DNA from: Aporrectodea caliginosa | Lineage: Eukaryota > Annelida > Clitellata > Crassiclitellata > Lumbricidae | Length of the DNA stretch: 64,000 nt | Assembly: GCA_020284085.1 (NCBI GenBank) | Contig: JACEVL010000204.1 | Coordinates: 1,395,816 to 1,459,815 of the forward strand | Reading direction: 5' to 3' | In this document: positions 33,803-45,621 of the stretch, piece after piece | Position numbering within the stretch: position 1 is the stretch's first letter | How the letters are laid out: every line of letters starts with the position of its first letter | Made by a program: the position numbers and the translations under genes | The notes under the pieces: model-generated | Seen by the model: the letters and a program-made list of their open reading frames with translations, nothing else | Told to the model about the DNA's origin: nothing | Databases searched by the model: none

Positions 33803-34748
33803 GGTATCCTATCATTTGGTCGAAAGTCATTTGGTCGAAATCATTTGGTCGAAATCATTTGGTCGACGATGAAAACATCGAACGATCAAAAGTCGAATGA
33901 TCGTTTGGTCGACAATCAAAAGTCGAACGATCAACAGATCGACAATCGAAAGGTCGAAAATCAAAAGATCGACATTCAAAATGAAGCCTGTTTAAGAGAA
34001 TAGGACGATTTTACTACAAGTTTTATCATTTGTATGCTAATTCAATGCTAAGGCTAGTTTTATACATCTATAGCGTCATTATATAAAGATTGTCCATATA
34101 AAGATGTCACTATTAGCCGATGATGCAACTCAAGGTTGTGAGCAATTACGCTCAAATAGTCCATATTCGGGCGCTTTCCATACTCAGCAACGACTCTGTT
34201 CAGCCGTTCAGCAGAAGTCCTTGAATTTCTTCTTTCCCGCAGGAAGTTGTCCAGCTAAGAATTGAGTAAGCTTCAGTTGCTCAACATTCCTTTAGACCTG
34301 TTCAGTTGCGGTCTACAAGACTTCGAAAAACTTCATCGTTCCGATCATTGACAGATTTCGCATCTTTCGTCTTACAGTCCGTTAGGCCTATACATCTCCT
34401 TGAGAGATACGCTATTTAATTTTCTTTTCATATCACTTTCTGTAGTTCACAACCTCCCTCTCTCACAGACTGATCGGGGTTAAAGCAATGATGAGTGTGT
34501 GTAAGCTGTATGTATGTATGTTTGAGTGTGCGCACACTATAGTAAAATCGTCGGAATTCTCGACATGCTTCATTTTGAATGTGATCTTTTGATTTTCGAC
34601 CTTTTGATTGTCGATCTGGATCGTTCGACTTTTTGATTGTCGACCAAACGATCATTCGACTTTTTGATCGTTCGATGTTTTCATGCGACCAAATGATTTC
34701 GACCAAATGATTTCGACCATGATGCTTTCTACCAAATGATAGTAAACC
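33803..34748. mobile_element. MULE-like fold-back element (TATTTACAA target duplication)
   Basis: A 946-bp element with ends GGTATCCTATCATTTGG / GGTTTACTATCATTTGG and a perfect 9-bp duplication TATTTACAA (33794-33802, 34749-34757). The arms are tandem 'atcatttggtcgaa' and 'aatcaaaagtcgaacgatc' units, inverted on the right. The left duplicated flank has the unoccupied 'gttgtttacagg' at about 10810. No transposase. The architecture is the same as 1903-2631, but with different unit sequence. Confidence 0.87.
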
Positions 34749-35690
34749 TATTTACAAGACTATGCAAGAACTAGATCGCCATACCGTCACCTAGATTCAA
34801 ATGTTCCGGAGCTGAAAGAGCGGACGGGCATGCGGGATGATGCGGCCCGCCAGAATGACGGTCATTCAAGTTCTTTTCAATCGTCTTAGGCAAACATCTA
34901 AAGGTTAGTAAGAAAGCATTAATTAAGCATAAGCATTATAAAGTCATTTTGGCATTATATTTGGTGTTATATGACTCTTTAGACTACGCTTTACGTAACC
35001 CATTACAATGCCCTTTAGATTATGCCAAGCATCTTATACTACGGTATACTCTATATTACACTACACTGGGGTATGCATTCAGCTTTTAGTTAAAATTTGC
35101 ATGACGCTATGATGCGTTACATTACATTGAAATTATACAATAGACTATACAATAGACTATACATTAGGAAAAACGGATGGAAACGTGTTACTGCTTTCTA
35201 AACCTGAGGCAAGCTGACGATAAACTAGATCTATATAGGACCACCCAGTTTCGCCACCTCCCAGTAGCAGCAACGATGATGGATTCGTTACAATAAGCAC
35301 AAAGTCCGCATTTCGAACACAATAGATCATTGGACAATGTACATACATCATCACAGGAATAGGGCCTTCGTAGCACATTGCAGGCAATATGCTTTGTTTC
35401 ATGGTTATTCGGCAAGTTAACTGGTCTTCTGACCCGAATAGGGTCATAGATTAGAAAAGTCTATCTATCACCTAACAAGAAAACCAACACGTTTGTTTAA
35501 AAATCAGCCATTGTTAAGCTCAGATAAATTCCATGTTAAGATATCAATGTTAAAGTCGACACAAGTAGAAATGACGTGTGCGCTAAAATAAAACAAAGTT
35601 AATGCAATTACCTAGAAACCTAAATGCTTGATGGTTATGACACGCTGCAAGATAGGAAAGCAGCTGTGGTTATTTCTAGCAATTATACAT

Positions 35691-38426
35691 TAGGCCGGAT
35701 CATAAATTACAAAATATTGTCATATTTCTGAGAGAATATCCATTTACTGTCTCTTAGGTACACTGATTCCATTGCTGCAAACCATTTGTCTCTACTACTT
35801 TGCTCTACTTTGCATTTTTTCCTTAGAAATTTCTGAAAAGTTCACTAAAAACGCTAATTTGTCAGATATAATTTTCTGTACAATCGTTCCAGAACAAGCA
35901 ACTTACATCAACTTCTGAATATGGAATATGATTCAGAAACAATATGGCATTAGTACAATGTAATAGAAGACTTTTATTAAATTTTTCTGAATTGAGACTT
36001 TGTATCGAAGTGAGGCATCACTTTGCGGCGTTCCTGGAGAACGCGAATATAGCCATCACGTCTATCGTGACCATAAACTTTTGTTGCTGATTCCGTTACA
36101 ACTTTAACTAAACGCTCAACAGCTTGGTTATGGCATGGAAATGGCTGAATGTCGATAACATCGTCTGTATCTGACGAAAGCCACGCTGAGATTTGCGCAG
36201 TTGAAATGTGTTTGGTCAAAACGGGTTCCAAGCGAGGCGTTTTTTGCCAGTCAATCAGCTCGTCGTAGCTCTTCGCTTGAAATAGTATCTCAGGTAATTG
36301 GAATTTACGGTTCGGTACTTCATCTTCACGAGCACGTAGAATTCTTTTCATAGCAAGCCTACGTATATGTTTACGATTGTCTTTCAGCATAGCAACAAGG
36401 ATGCCCTCAATATGAGCCGGATAGCTATTGCGCTTCAAAACCTTTTGAACTAAAATTCTGTACCGGACAGGAAGAAATCTGGATGTTTCTATCATTTTAT
36501 AATAGTGCGGTGCAGCGTCCCAGCATTTAGAATTTCTCTTAATGTCAAACCAAACAACTGCATAAGAATTCACAATGAAGGAAACTAAGACTTTAAATTC
36601 CTTCGAAGGAACTTCTGTAGATATATAAAGCCGCAGAACGCGGTTGGCAAGTGTCAACCACCTTGCATGGTTTAATCGCCCGGGCATTCTGGAATCGAAA
36701 TTCTTTGGCACAATCCCAGTCTTTACTACATTCACAATTTCAAAGAAGTACAGTTGATCGCTGCTCAGCAAATGTTTATCGCAACTAATAGGTTCACCAA
36801 CAATTACGCCGAAGTTAACTAGAGGTTGTTGCAACGACTTTGAAATAGATTTCCCGATTGGCCCGTTAAATGAATGTGGTCCAGACATTGGACCATCCAA
36901 GGAAATAAAGAGATGTCGCAAAGGCAGCTCGTTCAGATGTAGAAGACAAATGGACCAGTGAAGTGGACGACCAAGTTCAATTTCCATTCGACGTATAACT
37001 CCATTGTTGAAACCAGTGTTAACGTTTGTTGAATCTGAACCAATACAAACAAGGTTGGTGCAGTCGACAGTATCAAGAATTGATTCTGTAATGGATTTGG
37101 CTGATCCACTTGAAGGCGTACAATGACCGACATACCTTGATCCTGGTTCTGATAATATTGAAATGTGTTCCTCAGAAACGACAGTTTTGCGATTCCCTAC
37201 AATTTTTAAAGTCTGATCTTTTCTTCCATCAAAATACAGTCCCGAAATTCTGCAATCATTGTCTTTATATGCTGATCTCAATGATTTCCGTTCTCTGCGA
37301 ATCTTATTCCGATCAACTGGTCCCATTTGTTCAAAACCAAAATCAATCAGAGTTGCTGATACTATAGCAGCAACTGCTCGATCTGATACGCCAAAGCCAT
37401 CTGCCTGCAGGGCAACATTTCTTAAGCAACGTTTCTTGAGACGAGGAGTTTCAGGTATTTCATCCGATATGTCGTCTGGAATATTATCAGATACACAAGA
37501 GAAAGATGTTTCAGTTTCAGTTTCTGAATCGTTCGATGTTCTATCTGAATCATTACATAATTGTTCAGCAGTTCTCACACATTTCCTTTGAAATTCATTC
37601 TTTGACTTTGAATATAGATCTAATTTTCGCTTTAGCCGCTTCTCGCGAAGAGCAGAGGCCTTCTTATCAACACCAGCTATTCGGCCTACCCGAACAGTAC
37701 GCTGATCTGTTAGGAAATCGCGCTCAGGTACTGGTACCTTTAGATTCAATGGGCAACAGCAAGATGAAAACTGTATGCATTTACAAGAACATATATCAAA
37801 CAATGTATCAAGATTTCTTTCTAGTTCTTCTCGTTTTAGTGTAGCAGACTTCGATCGGATCACTTTCTGAACCTCACCTATATATTTCTGTAACTGTAAT
37901 TCTATTCCTCGAAGAGTTATCGTAGGAATTGACGATTTAATCCATAATTGCACAAGTTTCTCTGCCAATCTCTTACAGACAGATGGTAGAGGTTCTGTCC
38001 CATAACTCTTCTCCCATAAATACGCTTTGCCCACATCTTTGTGTGTTGGCAAAGAAAAAGTGAGTAATTCACGAGCGTCGCCAAAAAGGATATGACGATT
38101 TCTTGCAGCAACAGATCTTGATAACATAATTGGTCACAATTCTGAACAGAATATCAAATAATTTCAGTAAATACGATAAGCAGTTAGCTTAAATAAAGAA
38201 ATCAGCTCACCAAACCGGAAATAAACATTGAAAAAAGTAAGTAAGCAAGCATAGGCTCCCGTGAAGCTATTTTTGCGAAACAAAACTAACACGATTTTCT
38301 AAAAACGTAAAAATGCAAAGTATATTCGAATTTCTATTAACTTCTTTCATCTGTACAGTAAACAACGCCATATAAGGCCACTTTTCCGAAACTCTTAATG
38401 CAAGTTAATTTTTATGATCCGGCCTA
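35691..38426 (-). mobile_element. Intact hAT-like DNA transposon, 2.7 kb
   Basis: Ends TAGGCCGGATCATAAA in inverted orientation, flanked by a perfect 8-bp duplication TTATACAT (35683-35690 and 38427-38434). The left segmental copy has the uninterrupted sequence near 12400 ('cattatacaatatacatgtc'), giving a direct empty-site comparison. It carries one intronless 716-codon gene. The 8-bp duplication and TAGG termini fit the hAT superfamily. The intact frame and perfect target duplication suggest a recent insertion. Confidence 0.9.
35977..38127 (-). CDS. hAT-like transposase, 716 aa
   Basis: A single uninterrupted frame inside the 2.7 kb element. A Cys cluster (CSCKCIQFSSCCCP, 113-126) may bind metal or DNA, and the middle is acidic and basic low complexity (160-235). 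The likely RNase H-fold catalytic acidic residues are Asp300 (YFDGRKD), Asp365 (IGSDSTNVNTG) and Glu671 (HNQAVERLVK). PGRLNHARWLTLANR (482-496) resembles the hAT 'RW.S' segment. I recognise the family as a repeated, usually unnamed protein of invertebrate genomes. The transposase role is inferred from the element around it and from the decayed relative at 6.5-8.7 kb. It is not a host gene of the calpain locus. Confidence 0.8.
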   Translation of the reverse strand: MLSRSVAARNRHILFGDARELLTFSLPTHKDVGKAYLWEKSYGTEPLPSVCKRLAEKLVQLWIKSSIPTITLRGIELQLQKYIGEVQKVIRSKSATLKREELERNLDTLFDICSCKCIQFSSCCCPLNLKVPVPERDFLTDQRTVRVGRIAGVDKKASALREKRLKRKLDLYSKSKNEFQRKCVRTAEQLCNDSDRTSNDSETETETSFSCVSDNIPDDISDEIPETPRLKKRCLRNVALQADGFGVSDRAVAAIVSATLIDFGFEQMGPVDRNKIRRERKSLRSAYKDNDCRISGLYFDGRKDQTLKIVGNRKTVVSEEHISILSEPGSRYVGHCTPSSGSAKSITESILDTVDCTNLVCIGSDSTNVNTGFNNGVIRRMEIELGRPLHWSICLLHLNELPLRHLFISLDGPMSGPHSFNGPIGKSISKSLQQPLVNFGVIVGEPISCDKHLLSSDQLYFFEIVNVVKTGIVPKNFDSRMPGRLNHARWLTLANRVLRLYISTEVPSKEFKVLVSFIVNSYAVVWFDIKRNSKCWDAAPHYYKMIETSRFLPVRYRILVQKVLKRNSYPAHIEGILVAMLKDNRKHIRRLAMKRILRAREDEVPNRKFQLPEILFQAKSYDELIDWQKTPRLEPVLTKHISTAQISAWLSSDTDDVIDIQPFPCHNQAVERLVKVVTESATKVYGHDRRDGYIRVLQERRKVMPHFDTKSQFRKI

Positions 38427-38628
38427 TTATACATGTCTCATTTGAGACCAGTCGTGTGGAAAAGCCTTTAAAACTTGCCTAATAAAATGTCTTGAAGCAA
38501 CTGCCATTTTTTCCTACAATTCACAAATATTATTAACAAGTGAGGAGATTACAATGGAGTGCAATAAATGCAATAATATGGGCGCTGGACTTATATGAGC
38601 TGCATTGTGTGGCCGATCTTATTCCGTA

Positions 38629-41362
38629 TAGTGAGGGCTGTTAGCAAGATGAAAAGGACCGGTTGGACAAAAGCACCAAACTTTCTGTGTACTTAGGTTT
38701 GGTCATATGGTAATGGTTTTTGGTAGGATCCACGCGATCTGACCACGGGGTCACCCCTCAAAACCAAGATGGCGGCCAATAATGGCGCCAACACAGAAAA
38801 CAGTATATATCAGGTCATAGGTAAGCTACAAAAACAAACGAAGTATCAAATTTAACATTATCAAGGTCAAGGAATCGAATTATCATAGTGGCAATAGTGT
38901 CCGAATGTTACTATCCAAGATGGCGGTCAATATGGCCGCCAAAACACAAAAATATGTATATATCAGGTCAGAGGTAAGCTACAATAACAAATGAAGTGTC
39001 GAATATAATGTTTTCAAGGTCAAAGAATCGATTTATCATAGTGGCAATAGTGTCCGAATGTTACTATCCAAGATGGCGTCCAATATGGCCGCCAACACAC
39101 AAAAATAGGTATATCTCAGCTCATAAAGTCTGGATTGGGGGGACGTTGGAACCGCTCTTCGGGACCATCATCTTCTCAACACTGACGAAAAATCTGAGAC
39201 TGTCTCTGAGCTGTTTGATTCTATTTGTAGTGCTCACAACAGCAGATGCAGATCCTATAAGGTTTTGACTTTGAAGATCTCTTTATGATTTCTTGGATTG
39301 TAGCATTCCAGCACTATTGCCACTTCATTTGTTATTGTGGCTTACCTATCCATTCATTTATTCAAGGAATTTGATATTACGCCCCTTCAGGAGACCTACT
39401 CAGAGGCGCTCCCAGCCCAGCTTCGGCACTAATAATTACACTTTAGTAACTGATTAAATGCAGGGGCACTACCCCTAGGCAGTAGACGAATCTCTAATGG
39501 GAGACCATTCTAGATGGAAGGTCCGACCATTGAGAAGGCATGGTGCTGCCTAATTGAGGAGCGAGCCCGAGGGACTAAGAGTTCTCCCCCAGCAGAAGAT
39601 CGGAAGACTCGACGGCTGCAGCTGTATCAGAAAGCGGACGACAAAGATCATTCCGATAGGCCGAGGCACAGCCAAGAATGCACCGTCAGACCAAAATAGT
39701 AACCCTGATTGGGGATAGAGATGCGTTGTGGGGCAGAGAGCCAGTACAATACATCCCACATACAATACAGAAAAAGGAGCATATTTGGGAAAGCCCCTCT
39801 AAGACGAGCAGCTGAACGAAGAACCGGTCACGGCGCCCAAATAGTCCAAGTGGGTCTGTGGCAAACCCACCAGGATCAAACTGCAGTGACCCAATCATGC
39901 TAGTAACAAAAGCATGGATAAGGATCACAACAGCGTCACGGGATAGGGAGGGAGAAATAACCCTCAATAGACGTAGCTGATAATAGCAGCTAAGGGCAAG
40001 CTCATTTATGTGCTGAGAAAAACAAAGTTCTTGATCCAAAGTTACCTCAAATCCCGGACCGAATCCAATAAGGTGACATGCGGGAACTTTTCCGAAACCA
40101 GGCATCGGTCAATGCTCGCCTGCCGTCTACCACAACCCAAACAAATGAATTGATTCTTAGAGGCGTTTAGAATCAGGCGATTGGATGCTAACCAAGTGGA
40201 AGGGCATCCATGGCTTGGCACATCTGCTGAACGGCAATCCACCCCGCAATTGGGGTGGCAATGGGTGTAGGTCTGCACATCGTCTGCATATAGCTTAGCT
40301 GGTGCACACTGCACAAGCCCACATGACGCCAGCAAGACCCCAATACCAGACAAATAGATAATATAAAGCATTGGGCCCAGCACTAAAACCTATGGGACAC
40401 CAAAATGGGCTTAGAACCCAGCAGAACCTACAGGAGCCAAAGACTACACGATTAGTGCGCTCTGACAGAAAGGATCGAAGCCACTCTAGCGGTTTGTCTG
40501 TCCAAAAGAAGCAGAAAGGCGCTGAAGGAGTAAACCTTATTACGGTCAAGAGAGTCAAAAGCTGAGCTGACATCGAAGATGGTCAGGAGAGAGAGATATC
40601 CGACATCTATGGCGCCATAGAGGTCATACAGGCCTCAGGCGTTCTGGAGAGTCTACATAGAGTGATTCTTTCTAAAGCCAGACTGCTGGGAGGAAAGCAA
40701 ACCATTTATATCTAGATAAACAATAGCAACAATACATTCTAGAACCTTTGAAGGAAATGTCACAATTGCAATCAGGTGGTAATTTGCTTAATCACTTGAA
40801 TCCAGCCCATCCAGCTTTAAGACTGGGTACAGGATCGAGCTCGCGTTTTTGGCGCGATTAAATTGAGCATTCGTAGTTCAGCACTCGTGACCTCTATATT
40901 GGACGCCATCTTGGATAGTAACATTCGGACACTATTGCCACTACGATAAATCGATTTCTTGATCTTGAAAATATTATATTCGACACTTCATTTGTTATTG
41001 TAGCTACCTCTGACCTGATATATACATATTTTTGTGTGTTGGCGGCCATATTGACCGCCATCTTGGATAGTAACATTCGGACACTATTGCCGCTACGATA
41101 AATAGATTTCTTGACCTTGATAATGTTAAATTTGATACTTCGTTTGTTTTTGTAGCTTAGCTATGACCTGATATATACTGTTTTCTGTGTTGGCGCCATT
41201 ATTGGCCGCCATCTTGGTTTTGAGGGGTGACCCCGTGGTCGGATCGCGTGGCTCCTACCAAAAACCATTACCATATGACCAAACCTAAGTACACAGAAAG
41301 TTTGGTGCTTTTGTCCAGCCGGTCCCCATCCGCTTAAATTTTCGGTCTAACAGCCCTCACTA
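38629..41362. mobile_element. Inverted-repeat element with ~480-bp arms carrying a LINE
   Basis: Termini TAGTGAGGGCTGTTAG are inverted at both ends, with a possible 3-bp GTA duplication at 38626-38628 and 41363-41365. Each arm contains ~151-bp tandem units beginning 'aagatggcgg' (38767, 38918 and 39070 on the left, complementary on the right). The core is a minus-strand LINE. Homology of the segmental duplication resumes right after the element ('gtcgtaaactttaaataaat' matches about 12630), so it was inserted after the duplication. Confidence 0.8.
39350..40870 (-). mobile_element. Decayed LINE inside the inverted-repeat element
   Basis: Minus-strand fragments include a reverse transcriptase active-site stretch KLYADDVQTYTHCH (40290-40260 region) and downstream ELCFSQHINELALSCYYQLR and AVVILIHAFVTS. 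It ends at 39360-39410 with the 'gcgcctctgagtaggtctcc' 3' tail shared with the SINEs. Frames are broken. Confidence 0.75.
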
Positions 41363-42046
41363 GTAGTCGTAAACTTTAAATAAATTATCTAAAGCGCTAA
41401 TCCAAAGCAATTCGCACTTGCTTATTCACGAGCGATGCGTCGTCTAAGAGTCGTGAGTAAACTTGTTGCATCTCCCTTATTGGTGAAGTCACAAAATAGG
41501 TTAGAACTACATAATCTGACACATGGCAGATACTCCACAATCTCAATGACTAACTCAGGAGTCAGTAGGCCTACATCAGACTTTTGCAAAATAGTTAGAA
41601 GCTCATTTATCAACCACTAGGCAGACCTACAAGCTAACTGATCAGACATAAGCAGCACATGCCCATGGGCGATTATAAAGTAGCAAAAAAAGATTTATGT
41701 TGTACTTCTTCATTTTTACTTTAAGTATCTTTTATTCCTTTGAATATGAAAAACATTTTACTTTATAGCAAAAACAGTTCAAACGATTCAAGCAGAATGT
41801 AAGATTTTCTCGGTTCTGACGTTACCTTATGTGTGTTTACTGAGCATCAATGACAGAAGCCCACATCCTATGCAAAGTCTGAAGAGTGTTCTCAGTGATA
41901 ATGTAATAATTTATATAATGTGTCTAGCAATAATGAAGTTAAGTACCGTTCTGAAATAACTGCGGGTTGAAACTTTCAATGATTAAAGGAGTACAAATAG
42001 GTATAATCTGGAGTAAGTATTAGCATCAGTAGAGCAATGAAGCAAG

Positions 42047-42724
42047 TCATAGACGACATTTGTTGGTCTCCTGTAAATACCGATTGGGTTTATCTTCAAC
42101 CTCTTGTACGGCTAAAATTAGGTCCATCCAGCCAACTCCCTTCTGGAAGGCACTTCTGGGCAGAGCCCCACACATAGAAACATCACTATTGCCTCGAAAT
42201 AGCTTGAAAAGCAAACTGCTAGTAACAGCAGTTTCCCTCAACACTCTCTCGTAACCCAGGACCTTCTCCAAAAAACCGGTCATCGAGTAAATTAATCTGC
42301 CGTAACCTTTCCCTCTAAATTCTGTACTAATTATTGTTAGCTCGTCGCACACCTTTCCTTTTCCACTTCGAGACATAGTAGAATCGTGAAAGACTAGAAC
42401 ACCAATCAACTTATTTGTTTTCTCTTCTTCTAGCAGCGCTGTGTAGCCACTGGCGATCATATGCAAGCGCATTGTGTTCAGTTATGGAAATTCATGCACG
42501 GAATAACCTTCGCCTTTCCGTTCCGCATCGGAAAACATCTCATACAGAAGACGATCTTCGTCCTTCCTCGCATTACGAAGAACCAGCTTTTTACCACTTT
42601 CGAGAAGGTAAGTTTTCGGAAGGCCTGGAATTTTCGGCATAGCCTATCTACGCTTGTGTATTCTTCGAACACTAATTTAGGCGGGCAAAAAGAATCCAAC
42701 ATCCTCAAGACGTCTTCAGACGAT
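42047..42724 (-). pseudogene. GNAT-A exon 3 (second acetyltransferase domain, disrupted)
   Basis: Homologous to exon 3 of GNAT-B along its length: IPGLPKTYLLESGKKLVLRN, EFRGKGYGRLIYSMTG (acetyl-CoA motif RGKGxG) and MCGALPRSAFQKGVGWMDL. Two defects are visible: a frameshift near 42628-42640, and a stop (TAA at 42482-42484) where GNAT-B has TCA for Ser. The acceptor geometry (two AGs, second one used) matches GNAT-B. This copy could make only fragments unless the defects are assembly errors. Confidence 0.82.
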
Positions 42725-43238
42725 CTCATCTACAAAGAATATACAACACACTATCAACTCTTGTATCGTTCACTGACATAATATGCACGCATATGCATCG
42801 ATAACTGTATATAGTTTTCTAAAGTGGTCGAGAGCGCAACCGTGCACATCCACGTGGTTTTGATTAGAGACAGTACTGTATAAGACAATTGCACATACAG
42901 ACTTTTGTGAACTGGGTCCTCGTGAAAGTCTTAACATTAGACTTGTGAAAAATTAATTCAACTATTGAAAATTTTAGCATACTAACATGCCAACAAAAAT
43001 CTTTGCTGCAAGTTCATATTAATATGATAGGTTCATCATTAAGCTCCGAGGTGTCCTTAGTCGAACCATAATTATTCAAACATAAAAGAGGAACATTTCG
43101 CCCTTAGCAAACCAAAATCAACAGAAGACACTTTACAGAGAAACGAGCCTTGAAATGGGAGAGTCAGCAGAATTTTAAACTGAAATGATACAAGTCCCTG
43201 TAGGCTGAAAATTCAACAACAACAAACAATTTCGCCAC

Positions 43239-43734
43239 CTATCCTGATTAATATCAGGTCGTATCGGTCTGTCAGGCAATCCGAAGTCCTTGACCATGAT
43301 TGCGTTGTCCCTTAAGCTGGTTCCTGCGATGTTGACCCAGTTCGGAAGTACGGCCACTGTTAGAAATCCTCTTTTTCTCAGCTGCAAGTAAAGACCATGG
43401 AGACACAGAACCACTTGGGTGAAGCATTGAGAGTAACCAATGTCGATAGCCTTTGCAAAGTCTGTCATCAGACTCATGAGCTCCGCGTACACTTCATCAT
43501 CTACAGTGCCAGATTAACTATGGCGGCACTGACCATCTATGTCTTTAGTACGGAAGACGTACACACTGGCTATACAAGGATCATAACTTCGTTGGTAGCG
43601 GCATGGCTGGATGACCATGAAAGCCTTGATACTTCCGCTAACAGGTTCAGATGCTTGGAAGATCTCGGACATGTAAATTAGCATCTCAAACGCCTCACTG
43701 TCGTTTTTATACTCGTCAACTCCAACGTTGTCAC
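43239..43734 (-). pseudogene. GNAT-A exon 2 (first domain, with 36-nt insertion)
   Basis: It reads DNVGVDEYKNDSEAFEM, then SVYVFRTKDID, then an inserted segment with an in-frame TAG, then DDEVYAELMSLMTDFAKAID and PNWVNIAGTSLRDNA to the GATAG|GTGGCG donor. It is 496 nt against 460 in GNAT-B. The insertion (about 43500-43535) starts GTCAGT and ends CTGTAG like an intron, but at ~33 nt it is too short for normal splicing. Confidence 0.8.
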
Positions 43735-44683
43735 CTGCATTGACACAAGAAAGTTGTGTAAATACCTACACGTATTTATCTAATTCCTCAGTATAATTAC
43801 AAAAACACAAATTATGTAAATATCCTTATGCAATCGCCACTTAGTGAGACAACTTTTCTTGGCCTTGCAAACCTACTGGAATAAACCAATGAAAGAACTG
43901 TGCATTAGCATCACCTTTATTATCTGGAAAACACTGTCTTATAATCATTTCCTGCACTGGCTTATCAGAAAAATCAATCGGTTACTCGTATCAGCAGTAT
44001 TTAATTTCTATTTCTAAAATCTACATTGACCAAAATTAAGCATACTGAAGACTTTCAAAAATTAAATGTAGTATGTAAAAATGTAATATGAATCACGATT
44101 AGATAACTTTTAGCCCTACTTTTCCGTAGGACTTGTGCAGTGTATCCCTAATAGTATACTGTAGAGTGTACTTCTATGAAAATACTTAGTACTAGTACAA
44201 GCCGATGCAAAATGTGCGTCATTAACTAAAACTTAGATGAATTCTGTTGGGACCTAGCAGTTTTAGTCATAGATTGTTACTAATCCATAAAATGTATTTG
44301 AGGTGTGGTCATTTTATAGCGCAACAGTAAAATGATGGCACACCATCGTCAAATCCGTAATCACTTCCAACGTCACAAATTCATCCCACTGAGACAAAGA
44401 GACAGCCTGCCGGGATTAACCCGGTTGAAAGACAATTGTTATTGTCTTCCGTTCAGACCAGTATGCAATAATAGGCTGAGAAGATCGAACCGATTCGGAC
44501 AGACTGTTCCAAAAGTTAGCCTCAGTCACTTGGCCAGTACGCTATCTTTCTTGTAGAGGATGAGGTGTGAAATGCAAACTATGACTATAGAAAAGCAAAT
44601 GCGCGCTTACATAGGTCCACATTATGTAAATAGACAGATAGATAGACATAGACAAATACCTGTACATTGCACACACACATCTA

Positions 44684-45457
44684 CACTGTGTCCCGATGAA
44701 AAGTGGACCCCTAGAAAAAGTGTCATAAATCGGTCAAATCTTTTAGCATTTGAGTAAAATTTTAAAAACGGCAACAGTTAGTCATATTACCACTAAATCC
44801 TAACGCCGTTTGGAAATGTTAGTGAATTTGTCACTTTTATGAACGTTTGAGATGCAGCACTGAAAAAAGGAAGTTTCCAACATACAAGAGCCACAAGAAG
44901 GTGAAATTCAGCTACATCTGGTGTTCAAAATGTCCTTCTTGTTCATGGACACACGACATGGACGCCACTTTTTGATGACACGGGTCGATGATCACGTGGT
45001 TAAAAAACTGCCACTCTTCAATCAGACGAGATTAGGTGACCGACGTCACGAATGCGGGATCGCGTTTATGCGGCGCCTGGAACGTGCAAGAAACCGGTGC
45101 CTGCTGAACGTCTCCTCAAGAGTGGCAGTTGTTTGACCACGTGATCATCGACCGGGCCATCAAACAGTGGCACCCACGTCTACGGTCGTGTGTCCGTGAA
45201 CAAGAAGGACATTTTGAACACCAGATGTAGCTGAACTTCACCTTCTTGTGGCTCTTGTATGTTGGAAACTTACTGTTTTCAGTGCTGCATCTCAAACGTT
45301 CATAAAAGTGACAAATTCACCAATATTTCCAAACGGCGTCAGGATTTAGTGGTGATAAGGCTACTGTTGCGGTTTTTAAAATTTCAGTCAAATGCTAAAA
45401 GTTTTGACCGAGTTATAACACTTTTTCTAGGGGTCCACTTTTCATCGGGACACAGTG
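44684..45457. mobile_element. Mariner-type fold-back element (TA duplication), 774 bp
   Basis: Inverted ends CACTGTGTCCCGATGAAAAG flanked by TA on both sides. The arms are inverted copies of each other for about 300 bp. They include the tail of a Tc1/mariner-like transposase: right arm frame IDRAIKQWHPRLRSCVREQE followed by GHFEHQ. Two 3' ends of a transposon joined head-to-head would give this structure. It lies in the GNAT-A promoter-proximal intron. Confidence 0.83.
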
Positions 45458-45621
45458 TATATGTTCACAAATACATAATTATACCTATAGACTATAATAG
45501 GCTACACCTACACTACAGTCATGCATACACGCGCACATATTATAAGACCCATGCATGATAATTATTGATAACTAAATGAATTTAACTATGAGATTTCGTT
45601 GATTAAGAAGTAGACATCCAC

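Larger units (their letters stand above)
26680..41405. repeat. Segmental duplication, right copy (5' half of calpain B and its upstream flank)
   Basis: Right-hand partner of 160-12675. It is longer because it carries a hAT-like transposon (35.7-38.4 kb), a MULE-like fold-back (33.8-34.7 kb) and a 2.7 kb inverted-repeat element (38.6-41.4 kb) that are absent from the left copy. Confidence 0.88.

Noticed and set aside
35977..38127. The 716-codon gene as a host gene next to calpain B
   Set aside because: It is bounded by inverted ends and an 8-bp target duplication and is absent from the paralogous flank, so it belongs to a transposon.
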